Shown one piece after another: positions 13,346 through 26,698 of a stretch of DNA of 64,000 bases. The notes beneath the pieces are model-generated. The model saw only the letters and a list, made by a program, of their open reading frames with translations. It had not been told where the DNA came from and did no database searches. Position 1 is the stretch's first letter. Every line of letters starts with the position of its first letter. The position numbers were made by a program, and so were the translations under genes. Origin of the DNA: Sialis fuliginosa (Eukaryota; Arthropoda; Insecta; Megaloptera; Sialidae); NCBI GenBank assembly GCA_961205875.1, contig OY540820.1, positions 9,610,001-9,674,000 on the forward strand. The letters are read 5' to 3'.

Positions 13346-14456
13346 GAAATTTGACCCTAAACAATACAACTGGTATTAGATTTAATAAATTCATAAAAAT
13401 GTATACAACAATGAAAATAAAAAAGTTTATTTAATATTTGACGGTTTATATTTTATCTGGTCATCATCTTCACCGCAATATAAGACTTCATATATTACCT
13501 AATTATCTTATAAACAGACAAGTAAATTATGGTTGTCCAAAAAAAGGACAATAAACTCGATTATAATTTCAATTTATGTGTTATATGTTCGTCTTAAAGT
13601 GATTAATGAATATAAATTATATGTCTTGTTTAAAAAACAACAAAATAATACAATGTACAGCGTATAATTTCTAAAAATGTTATAAGTATAGAATATCTAC
13701 AATATCATGTTTGTATTCATTTACATATTTTTTACTTAAGTAGTACTTCATTAAAAAAACAAAAGATAATAATTAGAAAAATACGAATACTGGAATTATA
13801 AGGTTGGTTTAAGTTTTAAATTAAAAAAAATTGTTATTTAAAGTCCCTTAAAACAAACAAGCTAACACAAAAACCAATCAAAGTTGTATTTCTTTTAATA
13901 AGTTGTTAAAAATAGTCCGATATTATTTGAGCTATTTAGATGCCAATATGTCAAAACTACGTAAATGTGATTTTATAAACTAAGTAAATAGTAGTCAAAA
14001 TTTTGTCTATATATTATAAATTACCCCAGAGCTCGCCTGTACTAAATGAGTAGAGTAATGCACTTGTTTCAACGGTCTAACATTTCGATACCGGTATTAC
14101 AGTGGTTCGCGTCAAGTCCCCCAAAATAGGCGTTTGTAACACTTATCAAGCCATTCCTTTATTTGGACGGTATTTTTTCCCATCAAAAAACAATGTTTAA
14201 TTAAAACACAAAATTCACTTTTTTCCATGCTTAAAAAAATAACAAAAGTAACGTCATTTTGAAGGCTGTAACTTGAACAAGAGTCATGAAATGTTGACAG
14301 TATTCTAGTTAAGGATGGTATTCTATGGGAAGTTTAAAGATTTTTTTGTTTTTGTCGCCATTTGTATGTCAGCCGGCAAAGACATTTCAGCCCATGCAGT
14401 ATTTATATAAAAATATCAATAACCAATCAAAATTTTTTTTAATACAAGTCTGTTTT
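13346..14456. other. Non-coding stretch
   Basis: AT-rich; nothing recognised. The stretch around 14030-14130 has slightly higher G+C but no frame. Confidence 0.55.
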
Positions 14457-14900
14457 AATTCAATTATCATATAGCGTCAACTAATTCTAGAGTTTTTGGC
14501 TTTTGAATGGTGAAAGTCTCATTAAAATCGGTTGAGTAATTTTCGTGTCAAATCAAAACAAACAAGCAAACAGACAAAATTTAAAAAAAGTGTTAGGGCT
14601 ATTATAGGTACCTATTCAGAAATATGATAAAGATATTTAAATTTGATTGCAAATTGTTGTGTGACTTTCTTTCTATGTAAAATTCAATTATCATATAGCA
14701 TCAACTAATTCTAGGGTTTTAGGCTTTTGAATGGTGAAAGTTTCATTAAAATCGGTTCAGTAATTTGCGTGTCAAATCAGAACAAACAAACATACAGAAT
14801 AAAAAAAAGTGTTAGGGCTATTATAGGTACCTATTTAGAAATATGATAAAGATATTTAAATTTGATTGCAAATTGTTGTGTGACTTTCTTTCTATGTAAA
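14457..14900 (+). repeat. Tandem duplication of a 222-base unit
   Basis: Two adjacent units (14457..14680, 14681..14900) begin AATTCAATTATCATATAGC and end TGACTTTCTTTCTATGTAA. They differ by few substitutions, which implies a recent duplication. Each carries AATCGGTTNAGTAATTT and TTAGGGCTATTATAGGTACC, words common in transposon-derived repeats. Confidence 0.9.
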
Positions 14901-15526
14901 TGACATCGAGATCATTTGTAGATGACGCGGTTCACACTCTGTTAGACAAATCTCTTCGCGGGATGACGTAATAATGTATCGTGCCATAAATGGAGATCCA
15001 CGGCCATCTAAAAAATATGCCAACATAAATAATTTCATTTAATGTAGCTTGTCATGGCAGTTACTCGAGAGCACTTGAATAAAGATTTATGTACTTGTAC
15101 CTTAAATGGATTTGAACCCGTGGCATGCGTTATACAAAACTGATATATCTTATTCGGGCGCCACATGCTTGTAAAAATTTGTTGCAAAAATTTATGTTTC
15201 GTTTCTGAAGATATGGATGTATTAAATTATTTACTTGTGTTATCCCTTGTTTTTTTTTAGGTATTTGCTTCTATAAATAAAATATTTTGAAAAAAATACA
15301 TTTAAAATTCATATTAAATTATACATATATATTATATATGTATGTATTTAGTTACTTACAGGTATATAGAAGCAGTGAGGAGAGATGTGTCTATACTGTC
15401 CATTCTGGATAAAGAGGGGTAGATTTGTCTGAACAAATGTTTTTATATACAATACAACGTTTAATTTTTACGATGCAGCATAGTAAAATTTCACCAGATC
15501 CTATATTATAATTAATATAAAAGAAT

Positions 15527-16292
15527 CATAGACATAGAGAATGGACCAGGCATCTGACTCGAACACAGAACCGTGTCAAAAGAAAGAGATAGAAACAGGT
15601 TTGGAATATACTTGTCCTTTTTTTAAACAGGAGTGTAACTATTTTATTCTTGGTCCCGAATTTTAAAAATATTCATAGATATACTATTTGTATATAAAGA
15701 GGTTAAAATAATTAACGTTATAAAAAAATGTTATTTAAAAAAAGAAACAATTATTGATTTCTAAATAATATAAATTTCGAATTTTTTGAACCAATTTTAA
15801 TATCTTGTTCTAATCCCAAAAAAAATATTTAAAATTTTGTTTGTTTGTTTTGTATGTGCTGTTTGTAAGTGTAGCAATCCACCTCATCATTTTGTAGCAA
15901 CCACGTGCGAATGGATTTAAAACTATTTTTTATTTAAATTTTATTTAAAATTGTTATTTTCCCGGAATATCCGTTCATAATTTTGTAAATTTCTATCAGA
16001 TCAATTGATTTTTTTTTTAATTTCCTCGATGAAATATGAACCATTATAGTATGTTTATTGTTTATATTATTTACTTTTCTAATAAAAAACTTATTGCACA
16101 AAAATCATAAGATAGATATACAAAAATATATCTGACAGAAATACTACCCTGAACTATAGTAAGCTACCAATCAGATTCCTAGAAAAAGAGGTAGATATAT
16201 TCCAAACTACACTGCATCTCTCTCTCCTTTTTTGAACAGATGTTACACCATTGAGTTAATACAGAATGCACTGTCCATTCTCTATGTCTATG
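15527..16292. mobile_element. 766-base non-autonomous transposon, CATAGAC ends, perfect 8-bp target duplication
   Basis: The left end CATAGACATAGAGAATGGAC and the right end GTCCATTCTCTATGTCTATG are exact inverted repeats. Both sides carry AAAAGAAT (15519..15526 and 16293..16300). Sub-terminal matches (GGTTTGGAATATACTTGTCC against GATATATTCCAAAC) extend the inversion. The interior has no transposase-like frame. Ends beginning CA and an 8-bp duplication point to a hAT or P family source; which of the two is not decided. Confidence 0.9.
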
Positions 16293-16300
16293 AAAAGAAT

Positions 16301-19268
16301 TACAAAATTGTCTTCCATTTTAAGAATACTTACTGACATATTTTTCTCCGTATAGATATTTTGAACTTTAAATGAAAATTTAATCTAAAATAATACATTT
16401 CCATCAAAGTAATAATAACAATAATTTAAAGAAAACTTTATTACATATTAAATAACTCTATTAAGAATGCAATATACATAAACACTCGTGAACAATACTT
16501 AATTACTTCATAAAAATAACTGACCCAAAAAGATCTAGGAAAAAACATTAATAATAATAATAACATCGATAAAAGCGAAACATAGATTCTATTAATAAAT
16601 ATGTAAGTAACCATTGTGTTTTCGCTATTTCACACAACATTACTTCCTAGTGGGTGATTATAAATAGGCTGAAGCCGAACATCCACAGACACTGTTGATT
16701 TTATTAGGTTGATGACGCACTATTCTAATGCTAAAGATTATGTCATATGTATTTTGCAAATAATGGGTTGGGACACATACACACTTGATCGAAGTTCCAT
16801 ATATCTCTTTTCCGGTTTGCATATTTATATTATCAGGACTGGGTTTACGTATTCGAAGCCCTATATGGTCAATTTTTAAAATATTTTTTAATAGATTCCC
16901 TAATTATTTACGTAAGAATGATGACAAGTTTTACTAATTAAGTAATCCAAATAATACTTAATTTGTTGGTTTCGGAGTAAAATTTTTTTGAAAGTACATT
17001 TTTTTTAACCCTCTATAATAGCACCTCCCGAGAATTACATAATAATAGCAGGGGGTTAATTAGACCTCAGCGACTTTAAAGGGCGGCAGAAATTTTCAGA
17101 ATTGTCTAAATGGCTCAAGAAAAATTTGGAGTGAATTTCAAACCTTTCTTCTTAAATGAGTGCAGGAATTAACTTGAAATTTTTATTTTGAATATGTTAA
17201 AAAAATCCGCGAAAAAATAATTTGGAAAAATTATGTTTTTTTACAAAACTTGCTCTATTTTCTTTGTTTTTAGAGATTTTTCAAAAATTCAAACGGCGTT
17301 TGAATCCTTCACTCAATCGTTCTTGAGATTTTTTTTTGTTACCGATATTGCTGATTTTTCTGTCATCCATTCATACCTATATATGTATACTAAAACTCCA
17401 GAACGTTGGTAATTGCATTGTTGATGTATTCAGTCTAATACTCGAAAATAAGTATGATTTCAAACCCATTCGAATTAAAATAATCTTACATCAAACACAA
17501 AATCTTAACAAAAATGCTGTGTTGCATATATGCAACGCTGGGCACGATTGGGTTAATGATCTATCTTTCTGGTGGGTATATTAGTTTTTACATGATTTTC
17601 AAAAAGTATATTTATTTTGAATAAATAAACTAAAGTACAATTCAAATTTGTTTTAAAAAATTGTAAAAAAATAATAAATCAAATTTGAAAACAGCGTGAG
17701 GATACTGTGACACCAGGCTATTATAGTGAATTAATTTTTGTTAAATGTCTTAGAAAATTGAAAGTCGTAAAAATAATTTTTACTTTTGTCTTGAAGAATA
17801 TGACTCTGCCATAAAAATAGGGGTTTATATTAAAAAAATATATAAATGACACTTCCACCAAAAATAATTTTAATAGCGCCATGTGGTGACCGCTTCAACT
17901 TTTGTCCGAAACATTTTCTTCTCTATCTTGCTTTGTTTTTGAAATATTAAATTAAATAGAAACATTCTGTATATTTAACATAGTTTTCTAGCTTTAATTT
18001 TTTTGGGCCAAGAAAATAAATGTCATCCAATTTTTTATTACAAGAATATATATCAGTTTTAAATTATTAATGCGCTCCTGTATTTTGTATAATGTATGAT
18101 TTTTTTCAAGGTTGGTTTTATGGTGTAATTCAAATATAAAGGTCAAAAGTGAATACTTAAAAATATTCAAAAGAAAGCCGCATCTTTTTTATTTAACAAT
18201 TTGATATAATAGTAAAATTGCAGGGACGTATATAAATCGATCAATACGGGGCTTATATCTAGAATTCTTTCAAGATTACTGTGCAAACTTTAAAGCTAAT
18301 AAACTGCTTTTTTTCGTTACCATTTCATTTCGGGTGCCCCCTTTTGCGCCCTTCATTTTTTTCCCTCATCAACTCACTATTTTTTCTGTCACTAACTGAA
18401 TTTGCTGGCCAGTTTTACCCCAAATTACACCACTGAAATTTCTACATTACATTTGACATTTTACTTAATTTTCAATAAAAATTTCTATGTGCATTACAAT
18501 TTTTCTATTTAACTATTTAACTATCCTTCAATTACTAAACTAGCATTCTAATTTATATTGTATATATATATTTTTTTTGTATATAAAAAAAAAATTCTAT
18601 AATGAATATTTTATATAAATGATAATTTAGCATAAATAAAAGTGAAACTGATATTATCAATGTCATATTGCATCAATTAAACCAATAGTTAATTAAATTC
18701 TCATGATAATGCTTAATTAAAAAGAACAGAGAGCAATAAATGCTTTGCATCAAGTTAACAATTAAAGTGTCAAGTACTACAATATAATGAATTATATTTT
18801 ATAATCATATGTTGAGTGAAACATCTTAATGTTTTTAAATAAAACACAATATACTTCCTTGTTAACAAAGATCACAAAAGTTGTCTTTGCCGAATGAGTA
18901 GGTACGTTTAAAAATAAACTAGAGTCAATGATTTACTAATACATACAAACAAATTGTATCTGGACATGCCTATTATATGTATGCATGTGTATTAGACAGT
19001 GTAATTCAGTTATTTCGCAAAGTCAATAACCATTTCAGGAAATACATTTACTATTTACTGCCATTGTTATTTACTAGAGTAAAAAGTGATTTTTTGAAAT
19101 TTCAAAACTATACATTTATTAATATTACATCCTTTTACTTTTAAGGTTTTTGCGGAGATTATAATATTTTCTTCCGAGCCTGGCGGCCCCGATGATCGCT
19201 CTACCGCCCCTTCCCTCCCCCCCAAAGCCAATTATGGGAGTATTCTATATAATTATTATATATCACAA
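16301..19268. other. Non-coding stretch
   Basis: AT-rich with isolated fragments of repeats (18340-18430, 19180-19230 C-rich). The 82-codon frame at 17336 contains the TTAA-element fragment and is not a gene. Confidence 0.55.
17534..17556 (+). repeat. Fragment related to the TTAA element at 474..546
   Basis: Matches the right part of that element and its flank (AACGCTGGGC then GGGTTAATGAT, with GGTGGG further on), which suggests a dispersed family. Only this end is visible. Confidence 0.35.
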
Positions 19269-19784
19269 ATTTTGATATAAAAAATACTCCTCTGAAACTT
19301 CGTGAGTGGATTCATTTTGTTTTAACCTACAACTTTTTTACCTTCGAAAATTCTGAGAATTGGGGCGTTTTTGATTTGGCATGCGCCAAACATGTTAAGG
19401 GCGTAGATCAGGCAAAAAAACCTTGATTTTTGTAGGCCGGTATAACCATAACATTTTACTATTATTTATCTAGCAATTGTGTAAAAATCAGCCGGTTATT
19501 TATAAATTCCATAACATCATGAATTTGACATGTTGAGGGTGTATGTCTCGCTAAATGCTCCAATATTTTTATAGGTTAATATATTTCCCGATGTTTGCAT
19601 TATAAAATCTTGTAATTCAAGTTAAAAAGAAAGGGTTATTCGTAAATTTCCTATAACTATCCTTAAATTGACATGTTTGACGCATGCCACATCAAAAACA
19701 CCCTAATTCTCAGAATTTGTTGTAGGTTACGCCAAAATAAATTCACTCACGAAGTTTCAGAGCAGTATTTTTTATTTCAAAATT
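19269..19784. mobile_element. 516-base foldback element
   Basis: Left AAAAAATACTCCTCTGAAAC and CGTGAGTGGATTCATTTTG pair with CAAAATAAATTCACTCACG and GTTTCAGAGCAGTATTTTTT. Inner arms AGAATTGGGGCGTTTTTGAT and ATCAAAAACACCCTAATTCT also pair, so each arm exceeds 120 bases. The middle has no frame. Confidence 0.85.
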
Positions 19785-20480
19785 AACAGTCGGGACCTAG
19801 TATTAAATAAATAAATATTTTATATACTTGAAATCGAATTATTTATTATCTAAAATGAAAAAAAAGTATCATTTTTGTAAAAACTTATCTATATAATAGA
19901 TAGAAAATGACCACCCATGTATTATTATATGAATGCATCTATTATACATAATTCGTTTAAAATACTAATCGATTTAAGCATAAGTTTATGTTAAATTGTC
20001 ACATAGAAACCTTATAATAATCTTGACCCAGTATAGTAGAACTTAAGACTGTCTTATTTACTTTCTATAAAAATATGTACATAATTGTATGTGTTCAGTG
20101 TTCATAAATGCTTTATGATAATATGTATCTACATAATATCAAAGCCATTATCGATATTATAAATATAATTGGTTCAATAATGTTGATGTTACATATTTTT
20201 ATAATATTTTATATGGAAGAGGAAGTATTGTTTATAATTATAAGTTTCTGTACTGGTATACTCCGATGTTACACCAAGATATTTATAACATATAAAATAA
20301 AAATTTTGGCATTTGAGACTGACGCAATTTTTTAATTTAAACTACAAACATTATAAAAAATCAACTACGTTATACATATCTCTAATTAATTGAGTTTCTT
20401 TAACTGAATCTTTTTTTACCACAAAAATAGAATATAGAATAGAATAGAAAATAGTTAAAAAACATCCCAAGAAAAAATTG

Positions 20481-20796
20481 CAGATCTTGGTATATCTGCA
20501 TTTTGAGACATCATATTTTTTTCACTGGTTTTTGATCTGTGGAGACCTGCAAAGATCTACAACGATCCACAAAGATCTACAACGATCTACAAAGATTTCT
20601 AAAGATCGTTGAAGATCGTGATAGAGATTGAAACATTGGAAATTCATGAAATTTCAACGTTAAAAGTTCATGAATTTTCAACGTTACAACGATCTTCAGA
20701 GATCTTTATAGATCGTTGTAGATCTTTGCAGATCTCCACAGATCAAAACTCAGTGAAAAATTATGATGTCTCAAAATGCAGATCTATCAAGATCTG
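20481..20796. repeat. GATC-rich long hairpin
   Basis: The whole 316-base block is a near palindrome: GCATTTTGAGACATCAT on the left pairs with ATGATGTCTCAAAATGC on the right, and TTTTTGATCTGTGGAGA pairs with TCTCCACAGATCAAAA. Each arm contains tandem 16-base units of the type AAAGATCTACAACGAT. Sixteen GATC words occur. The centre has its own repeated words AATTCATGAAATTTCAACGT and AGTTCATGAATTTTCAACGT. Confidence 0.85.
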
Positions 20797-21860
20797 ATTT
20801 TTTTTTTTTAAGTCATTTTGGTCCGTTTCATGACACCAAGACAATGGGTGTGATAAAACCTTAGATTAGGAAAGACTATGGATACATAACAACCAATGCT
20901 AGTCCGTATATGAAAGTGTTACCAAAATTTGTCGGCGGCCATCTTTTTTTAATTGTCAAAATCGCATATTATCCCAGAGGCGCAAATATGCTTTTAATTA
21001 CAATTAAATTTAGTATGTATGAGAGATGATAGTTCCAAATAGACGTTTCTCTGTTAATCAATTATCACTAAAATACTTTTAAACTCAATATAAAACATTT
21101 ATTATTAATTAATTTTATAATTCAAAACAATTCATATTTATTTTAAAATCTGAATGGTCAATGATCCGTGGTACGATTTTTCGTGGTGCGATATGGTAAC
21201 AACGCTAGGTATGTGTTATTTGTCCTTTATCTTTCCTTGTCTAAGGATAAAACGGACAGAAGTATATAGGTGGTACCTACCTATCAAATATAATTTAGTT
21301 CAAAAACAAAATTTTAATTAGATGTATTTTGAAAGCTATAATCATGTAATAATATACATACATTTCATAAAAATCTTAAAAAAACATACGAGTATCCTTG
21401 CCATGAACGAAATGTCATCATATTAATACAATAAAAATATTTAATAATAGTGCACCAGACAAAGCAAAATGAAATTATTCGCAAATTAACTTAATTGCAT
21501 GAAACATAAAACCCTTTACTCTAGTTTGTCGTCTATAAACTCCGTATGACCATTGTCCTATTAAAACGCAGGCGAACTTTGTTGTTAAAATTAATTATTG
21601 CATTCTATTATATCAGCGTAATTGGTCGTATGAATTATATTTATTTGCGAGTTGTGAGTTTATCCGTCAAACATGACGTGATAGAAAATTTATTTTAAAT
21701 AAATTAATTACTTTAACAGTGTCCCCAGTCAGTGAAGTAATTACTACATACAAAATAAAACGGTCAAGTGCGTGTTGAGCACGCACATGATAGGTTTCCG
21801 TAGTCATTACGATTTATAAACAAGAGTTATTTCAATTTATTTTATAAACTATTTTAGCTA
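20797..21860. other. Non-coding stretch
   Basis: No frame. The strings AATGATCCGTGGTACGATTTTTCG (about 21160) and CAATGACTCGTGGAGCGATATGG (about 25268), each followed by ATGTGTTAT and a TTTATCTT word, show that 21060-21250 and 25150-25340 are two copies of one repeat. Confidence 0.5.
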
Positions 21861-22562
21861 GTGTTCGTTATAATTTTAATTGAAAGTACTAACTAAAAGC
21901 TACATTCTGGATTTTTTTTTAGATTTTTTGCATCGCTAGTTTAGAAAATAGAAGGGGGGAGCGCTCTGATAACCACATTGAAAAGCAAATATATCGTTGC
22001 TAAAGGGTTAAAATCAAAAGGTCACATAACATTTTTTGGTGCATTTTAGGAGACCTATCTAATGACATCCCACTCAATGGGATAGGTGAAAATAAAAATG
22101 TGTGTTCACTTTTCAGTCTATGAGAGGGGGGCCAAAATAATTTTGATAGTGTTCGTTATAATTTTCAGTGGAAGTACTAATTAAAAGCTACATTCTGAAT
22201 TTTTTCAGATTTTTTGAATAGATTGTTTAGAAATTATGAGGGAGGGGACGCTTTGATAAATGCAAATATATCGTGACTGAAGGGTTAAAATAAAAAGGTC
22301 ATATGACATTTCTTATTGAATTTTAGGAAGCCTATCTAAAGACACCCTACTTAATAGATTAAGTGAATTTTTTTTTAATATACCATCCAAGAAAGGGGGT
22401 CCAAAAAATTGTTTTTTTTTCAAAAGTCTTATCATTTCTGTTATTAGGTTTACATTATTCGTCCGTATACCCAATTTCATCATAATCGGCTTAAAATTTT
22501 TTAGGACAGACGGACATGGCGAAACTATAAGGTTTCCTAGTTTTATTCGGAAACCTAATGAT
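21861..22562 (+). repeat. Two head-to-tail copies of a 288-base interspersed repeat
   Basis: Units start at 21861 and 22149 with GTGTTCGTTATAATTTT and share GCTACATTCTG, CAAATATATCG and TTTTAGGAGACCTATCTAA-type words. The second has the 3' tail with a GACAGACGGACATGGCGAAA block and ends AAACCTAATG. A third copy is at 59061..59450. Confidence 0.8.
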
Positions 22563-22958
22563 GATATGGCGAGGAAGCAAGCATATTTAAGACTTTCTAT
22601 ATTTGTTTAAACTTAACGTTTAAAATGTTGAGAATCACTGTCAGTTATGCATCCTAGTTGGATCCTACAGGAGTGTTCTGTAACGTGAAGGATTTTGTCA
22701 GATTTGACGTGAATTTGGCAAACGGGAACCATGCAGTCACAAGGTGACCTAACAAATGTAACAAAACACATGTTCGGAATTCGATCTTCGGTTGTTTCTA
22801 TTGTGTTTTATTTTACACGATGCTGTATTACTTGTTTTGACTGTTGTGTTTTGTTTTGTTATAGTAAATGCACTGTTATTTTACGATCGTTTTAACTGTA
22901 GGTGGTTAATAAAATATCGAAGACTTGTTAGTTAGGTATTTTTATGTTGTTTAAAACG

Positions 22959-23321
22959 TACAGTCAAATGCAGAACTGGTCTTCCAGTTTGTATTCATTT
23001 TCGCTTATCACAAACTAAGTAGGCTCCTCCCATTTGATTATTATAATATTTAAATCATTTCTCCATGTATTTTGAAACTCATTTGCTAGATAAATAATAT
23101 AATTTGTACAATTAAATTATTATACATAATCATAAACAAAATTTGTAATAATAAATCATTATTTGAAATGGACGTATGTTTATTGTTTTTATTTAAAATG
23201 TTATAACTATATAAGCTCCGCCCTAGAAAAAGATATCCGATGATGTTTGTCTTTAAATTTGGAATCTGTTGTAAGCGATTCTAGCCTTTAAGGTGGCTGA
23301 CGAGTTCTGCAGGCGATTGTA
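22959..23321 (-). mobile_element. TACAGTC family MITE, copy 1
   Basis: Left TACAGTCAAATGCAGAAC and right GTTCTGCAGGCGATTGTA are inverted. The body is the reverse complement of 54042..54418 (for example CACAAACTAAGTAGGCTC and TCTTTAAATTTGGAATCTGT). Confidence 0.82.
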
Positions 23322-23956
23322 CCTACTTATAAATTGTATTATTTCATATCGATAAAATAATGCGGTTTTTTTCATTTTAAAAAAAGACATGGAGCTTACA
23401 TTGGATATATACTTGTCTTTATTTAAACATTAGTACAGAAAGGTTGCATTCATAGACTTAGAGCATGATTGATTCAAAAACAGATTCTTCACATAAGAAG
23501 TAGGGTAATTAGTTAAACATGAGTGTAAAAAAGATAGAGTATGCGTTGGGTTATATCTTCACCTTCACTTATGTGAACCAAACTTTACACATACGGTAAT
23601 ACAGAATACGCAGTCAATGTCCCTATGTATACGATTTTATTAATCATTGGTAACTGAGTAGACACAAAAACATATATCAGTGAAATTTTTATCAAACTTT
23701 AAACATGATACACTTTACGAAGAAAGCAAGCGAGTTCACACAGTTACTATAATGTAACGATGTTACATTATAACACCCTGTATTAATGTACTTAGGATAC
23801 AGGTCACGCGTCGGCTATTCGCCAACAAAACTTCACACAGCGCCACACACAATCCCTCTACATCCCCAACTCCGGCATGGAACCAGCCACCCACCTCCTC
23901 GCAAAGATACCACGTGCAATTCGCGGTACCTACTTGAACAGTTTAATGTCTTATTC

Positions 23957-24228
23957 TTTATTCTTCCTTTATAGTGTACAAGGTTTCACTAACATGACGT
24001 GTGATATGACACTAACATGATTATAACTGATGCTAATTATTAATTATAATCAGGGATTTGAACCTGAACCCGAAATCCGAAAAAACCCGTATACTTTATT
24101 CTTCCTTTATAGTGTAATAGTTCGGGTTTCACTCACATCACGTGTGATATGACACTAACATGATTATAACTGATGCTAATTATTAATTATAATCAGGGAC
24201 CTGAACCTGAACCCGAAACCCGAAAAAA
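23957..24228 (+). repeat. Tandem duplication of a 138-base unit with GAACCCGAA words
   Basis: Units at 23957..24094 and 24095..24228 share TTTATTCTTCCTTTATAGTG, GTGTGATATGACACTAACAT and GAACCTGAACCCGAAA. GAACCCGAA-like words continue to about 24306, suggesting a degenerate short-period array around the duplication. Confidence 0.85.
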
Positions 24229-24306
24229 CAAGTACTTTTCATTAACCTGAACCCGAACCGAACCGCTATAATTCAAAGCAAATGAACTTGAATCTGAATC
24301 CGAACC

Positions 24307-25669
24307 GTTTCATGGATAATAGGCATGATGCCTAATTTTTAAAAACTATTTTATGATCTTACGTGTCTCTTATTTCCAAAAAAATGCTTATTTCTACAGA
24401 AAATAAAGGTTTAATCACAAAAATTGACCCTTTTAAAACTAATTTTGAATATGACGCCAAAACGCTCGCAGGTGTCATGGCGCTTTTTGACGTCACGTCT
24501 ATGTAAACACTCCTTGTCAACTAAAATAAATCCTTGTTCCATCGTTAATGTTTCTTGGTTTTATTTTTGGTAACACAAAACTGAGCAAATTGATAATTTA
24601 AAACCACAAAATAATTTATAAACAGTGCAGATATTAATGAAACAAAAATGACGTTTACGTAGCCGTGACGTCATCCACTCTGACTGTTGTTTTATCATGG
24701 CGGATTGCTGTATTTTGCATTTTTATTTTAACAAAAATACTATTAATCTCGCTTTTAATATAAAAATATATACATTTTTTAGAATCTTATTAACTTATTT
24801 CATTATTTAAAATTTCAGCGATACTTTGTTACTGGCATCATGCCTATTAAAAGAGATTATAAAATGTCAAACAGGAAATCTATTTAAATTTTATGGATGA
24901 TGTGACTTATCAAGTCCACTATTAAAATTTACATATTTTTTACTTTTTTAAAATTCTATAACTGAACTACATTTCAATTTGCAAAACAATATCTGAAAAT
25001 TAGAGATTTTTTAAATAACAGACTCCAACTTTTTTTTAAACATAGCTTACACCATTAACTTTAAGACTATCAAATGCCCTAACACCGTTGAGACCCCCTT
25101 CCCCTATTATTAACAAATTAAAATTGATAAATTAATATACTTAATTTATACTAAACTACATTACGAATAAAATGAGTTCAGTTTGAACTCTTTACCACTT
25201 ATAGAAATATGTCGTCATGAGTTTTGATTTTAGACGATATTTATTTTAAAATCCGAATAATACGCCAATGACTCGTGGAGCGATATGGTATCAACACTAA
25301 GTAATGTGTTATGAGTCCTTTATCTTATCTTGTCTTAGAATAAACCATATAATAAAAAAAATGCAATCATATTTTGCACATTTAATATTAATTCAAGTAC
25401 ATCGAAAAATGTATTCGTTAAAAAATCCACAGTGTCCGTACCTCACGTATAATCAAACATTCAAAATTGATTCGATCATCTAAACAGCTCATAAAAAACC
25501 TCTGCCGGAAGGAAGCTGTCCCAACCCACTTGCTCTATTTCCTTCAAATCCCATTTCCTACACATTTCGCATCTCTCTTTTGTAAACATACAAAATGTAT
25601 CATCCAATAAAGCACAATATTATGATGTATATCGTGCAAAAAGGATAGCTGTACAGAAATAATAGAGCA
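24307..25669. other. Non-coding stretch
   Basis: AT-rich. It includes the repeat copy near 25150-25340 and a stretch with two dispersed GACGTCA-type words (24490, 24660). No gene recognised. Confidence 0.5.
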
Positions 25670-25800
25670 GTTTAAATTCAAAACTACCGCCGCTCACTTC
25701 ATGCAATTTGCAGTGCGGATCACTTCACGTCGCTCTCACCCCCCACCACCGTCTGTAGCAAGATGGCGATCATTTGCTACACTCATAGGCGACTTGGATT
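25670..25800. promoter_or_regulatory. Second CpG-containing block, possible TATA-less promoter
   Basis: Unusually C-rich for this region, with CCGCCGCTCACTTC, CGTCGCTCTCACC and AAGATGGCG. AAGATGGCG is a common element at TATA-less start sites. There is no good downstream frame: ATG at 25763 runs only 22 codons. It could equally be a transposon fragment. Confidence 0.2.
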
Positions 25801-26698
25801 ATGTGTAATAAATACATATAAACACCAATAGAGTTCAACTCACGAGTAATATACACTTTTTTGTCTTATTTTTGGAATATCCATATGAAATCAAATAACG
25901 TAAATTTTCTAATTGACTCATATATATTCATGCCAATTTTAAGGGGTGGTTTGAAATTTTAGAAGTTTGTAAAGATAGTAAGGGTGAAGTAAACAAAAAC
26001 ATAAAAATTATATTTAAAACATCAAATTAACATGAAAGATGCAAAAATATTTTAGCTATGCTTACAAAAAAATAATTATAAATACATTTATTAAATCAAT
26101 TCATAAAAATTTCCAGAATAACATTCTTATTTTTTAAATTATTTTAATAGAAAATCTCTTGGGTCTGTTAGGTGACATACCACTACTGCAGGGTTAAATA
26201 TAAGTATAAATAAAGTAGAACCATGCACAGATTCTGATATAAAACTGTAAAAATATAGATAAAATAGATACAAAATAGAATGTGGTTTACAATCGCCATA
26301 AAATGACTACTAAAAATCACTTAAAAGAAATCTACTTTCTAGTATATCTCTGTATAGATTTCTATCTACAAACATACATACATATATGTATATATTATTG
26401 TATATGCATGTAGTAACATATATGATGAGTAAATATGTTACATACGTGTATTCCTAGGAGTCAAATCAGATTTCTAACGTTTGCTTGTATCGTATGGTAA
26501 TCATTTACATATATGTAAACATGCACACAAAAAACATAAAAATGAATATGTACAATATATAATACATATCATATTTATTAAAATGTGAGGCCTTCGTGAG
26601 TTTTCTTTCTAAACTTTGACTTGGTCATCTCAGGTCCTACATACAAGAGGTTTCCAATATTTTGTTAAATATAATAAAGTTATTTTGGATCAATATTT
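25801..26698. other. Non-coding stretch
   Basis: AT-rich with a TA/CA microsatellite-like tract at 26365-26580. No gene recognised. Confidence 0.55.

Noticed and set aside
23786-23974. 62-codon Pro/His-rich frame beside a CpG-containing patch, considered as a signal-peptide exon
   Set aside because: No signal peptide and no fitting phase-0 donor to join to perlecan exon A.
26365-26580. tRNA or other structured RNA in the TA-rich tract
   Set aside because: No cloverleaf, no A and B box promoter words; it is microsatellite-like sequence.
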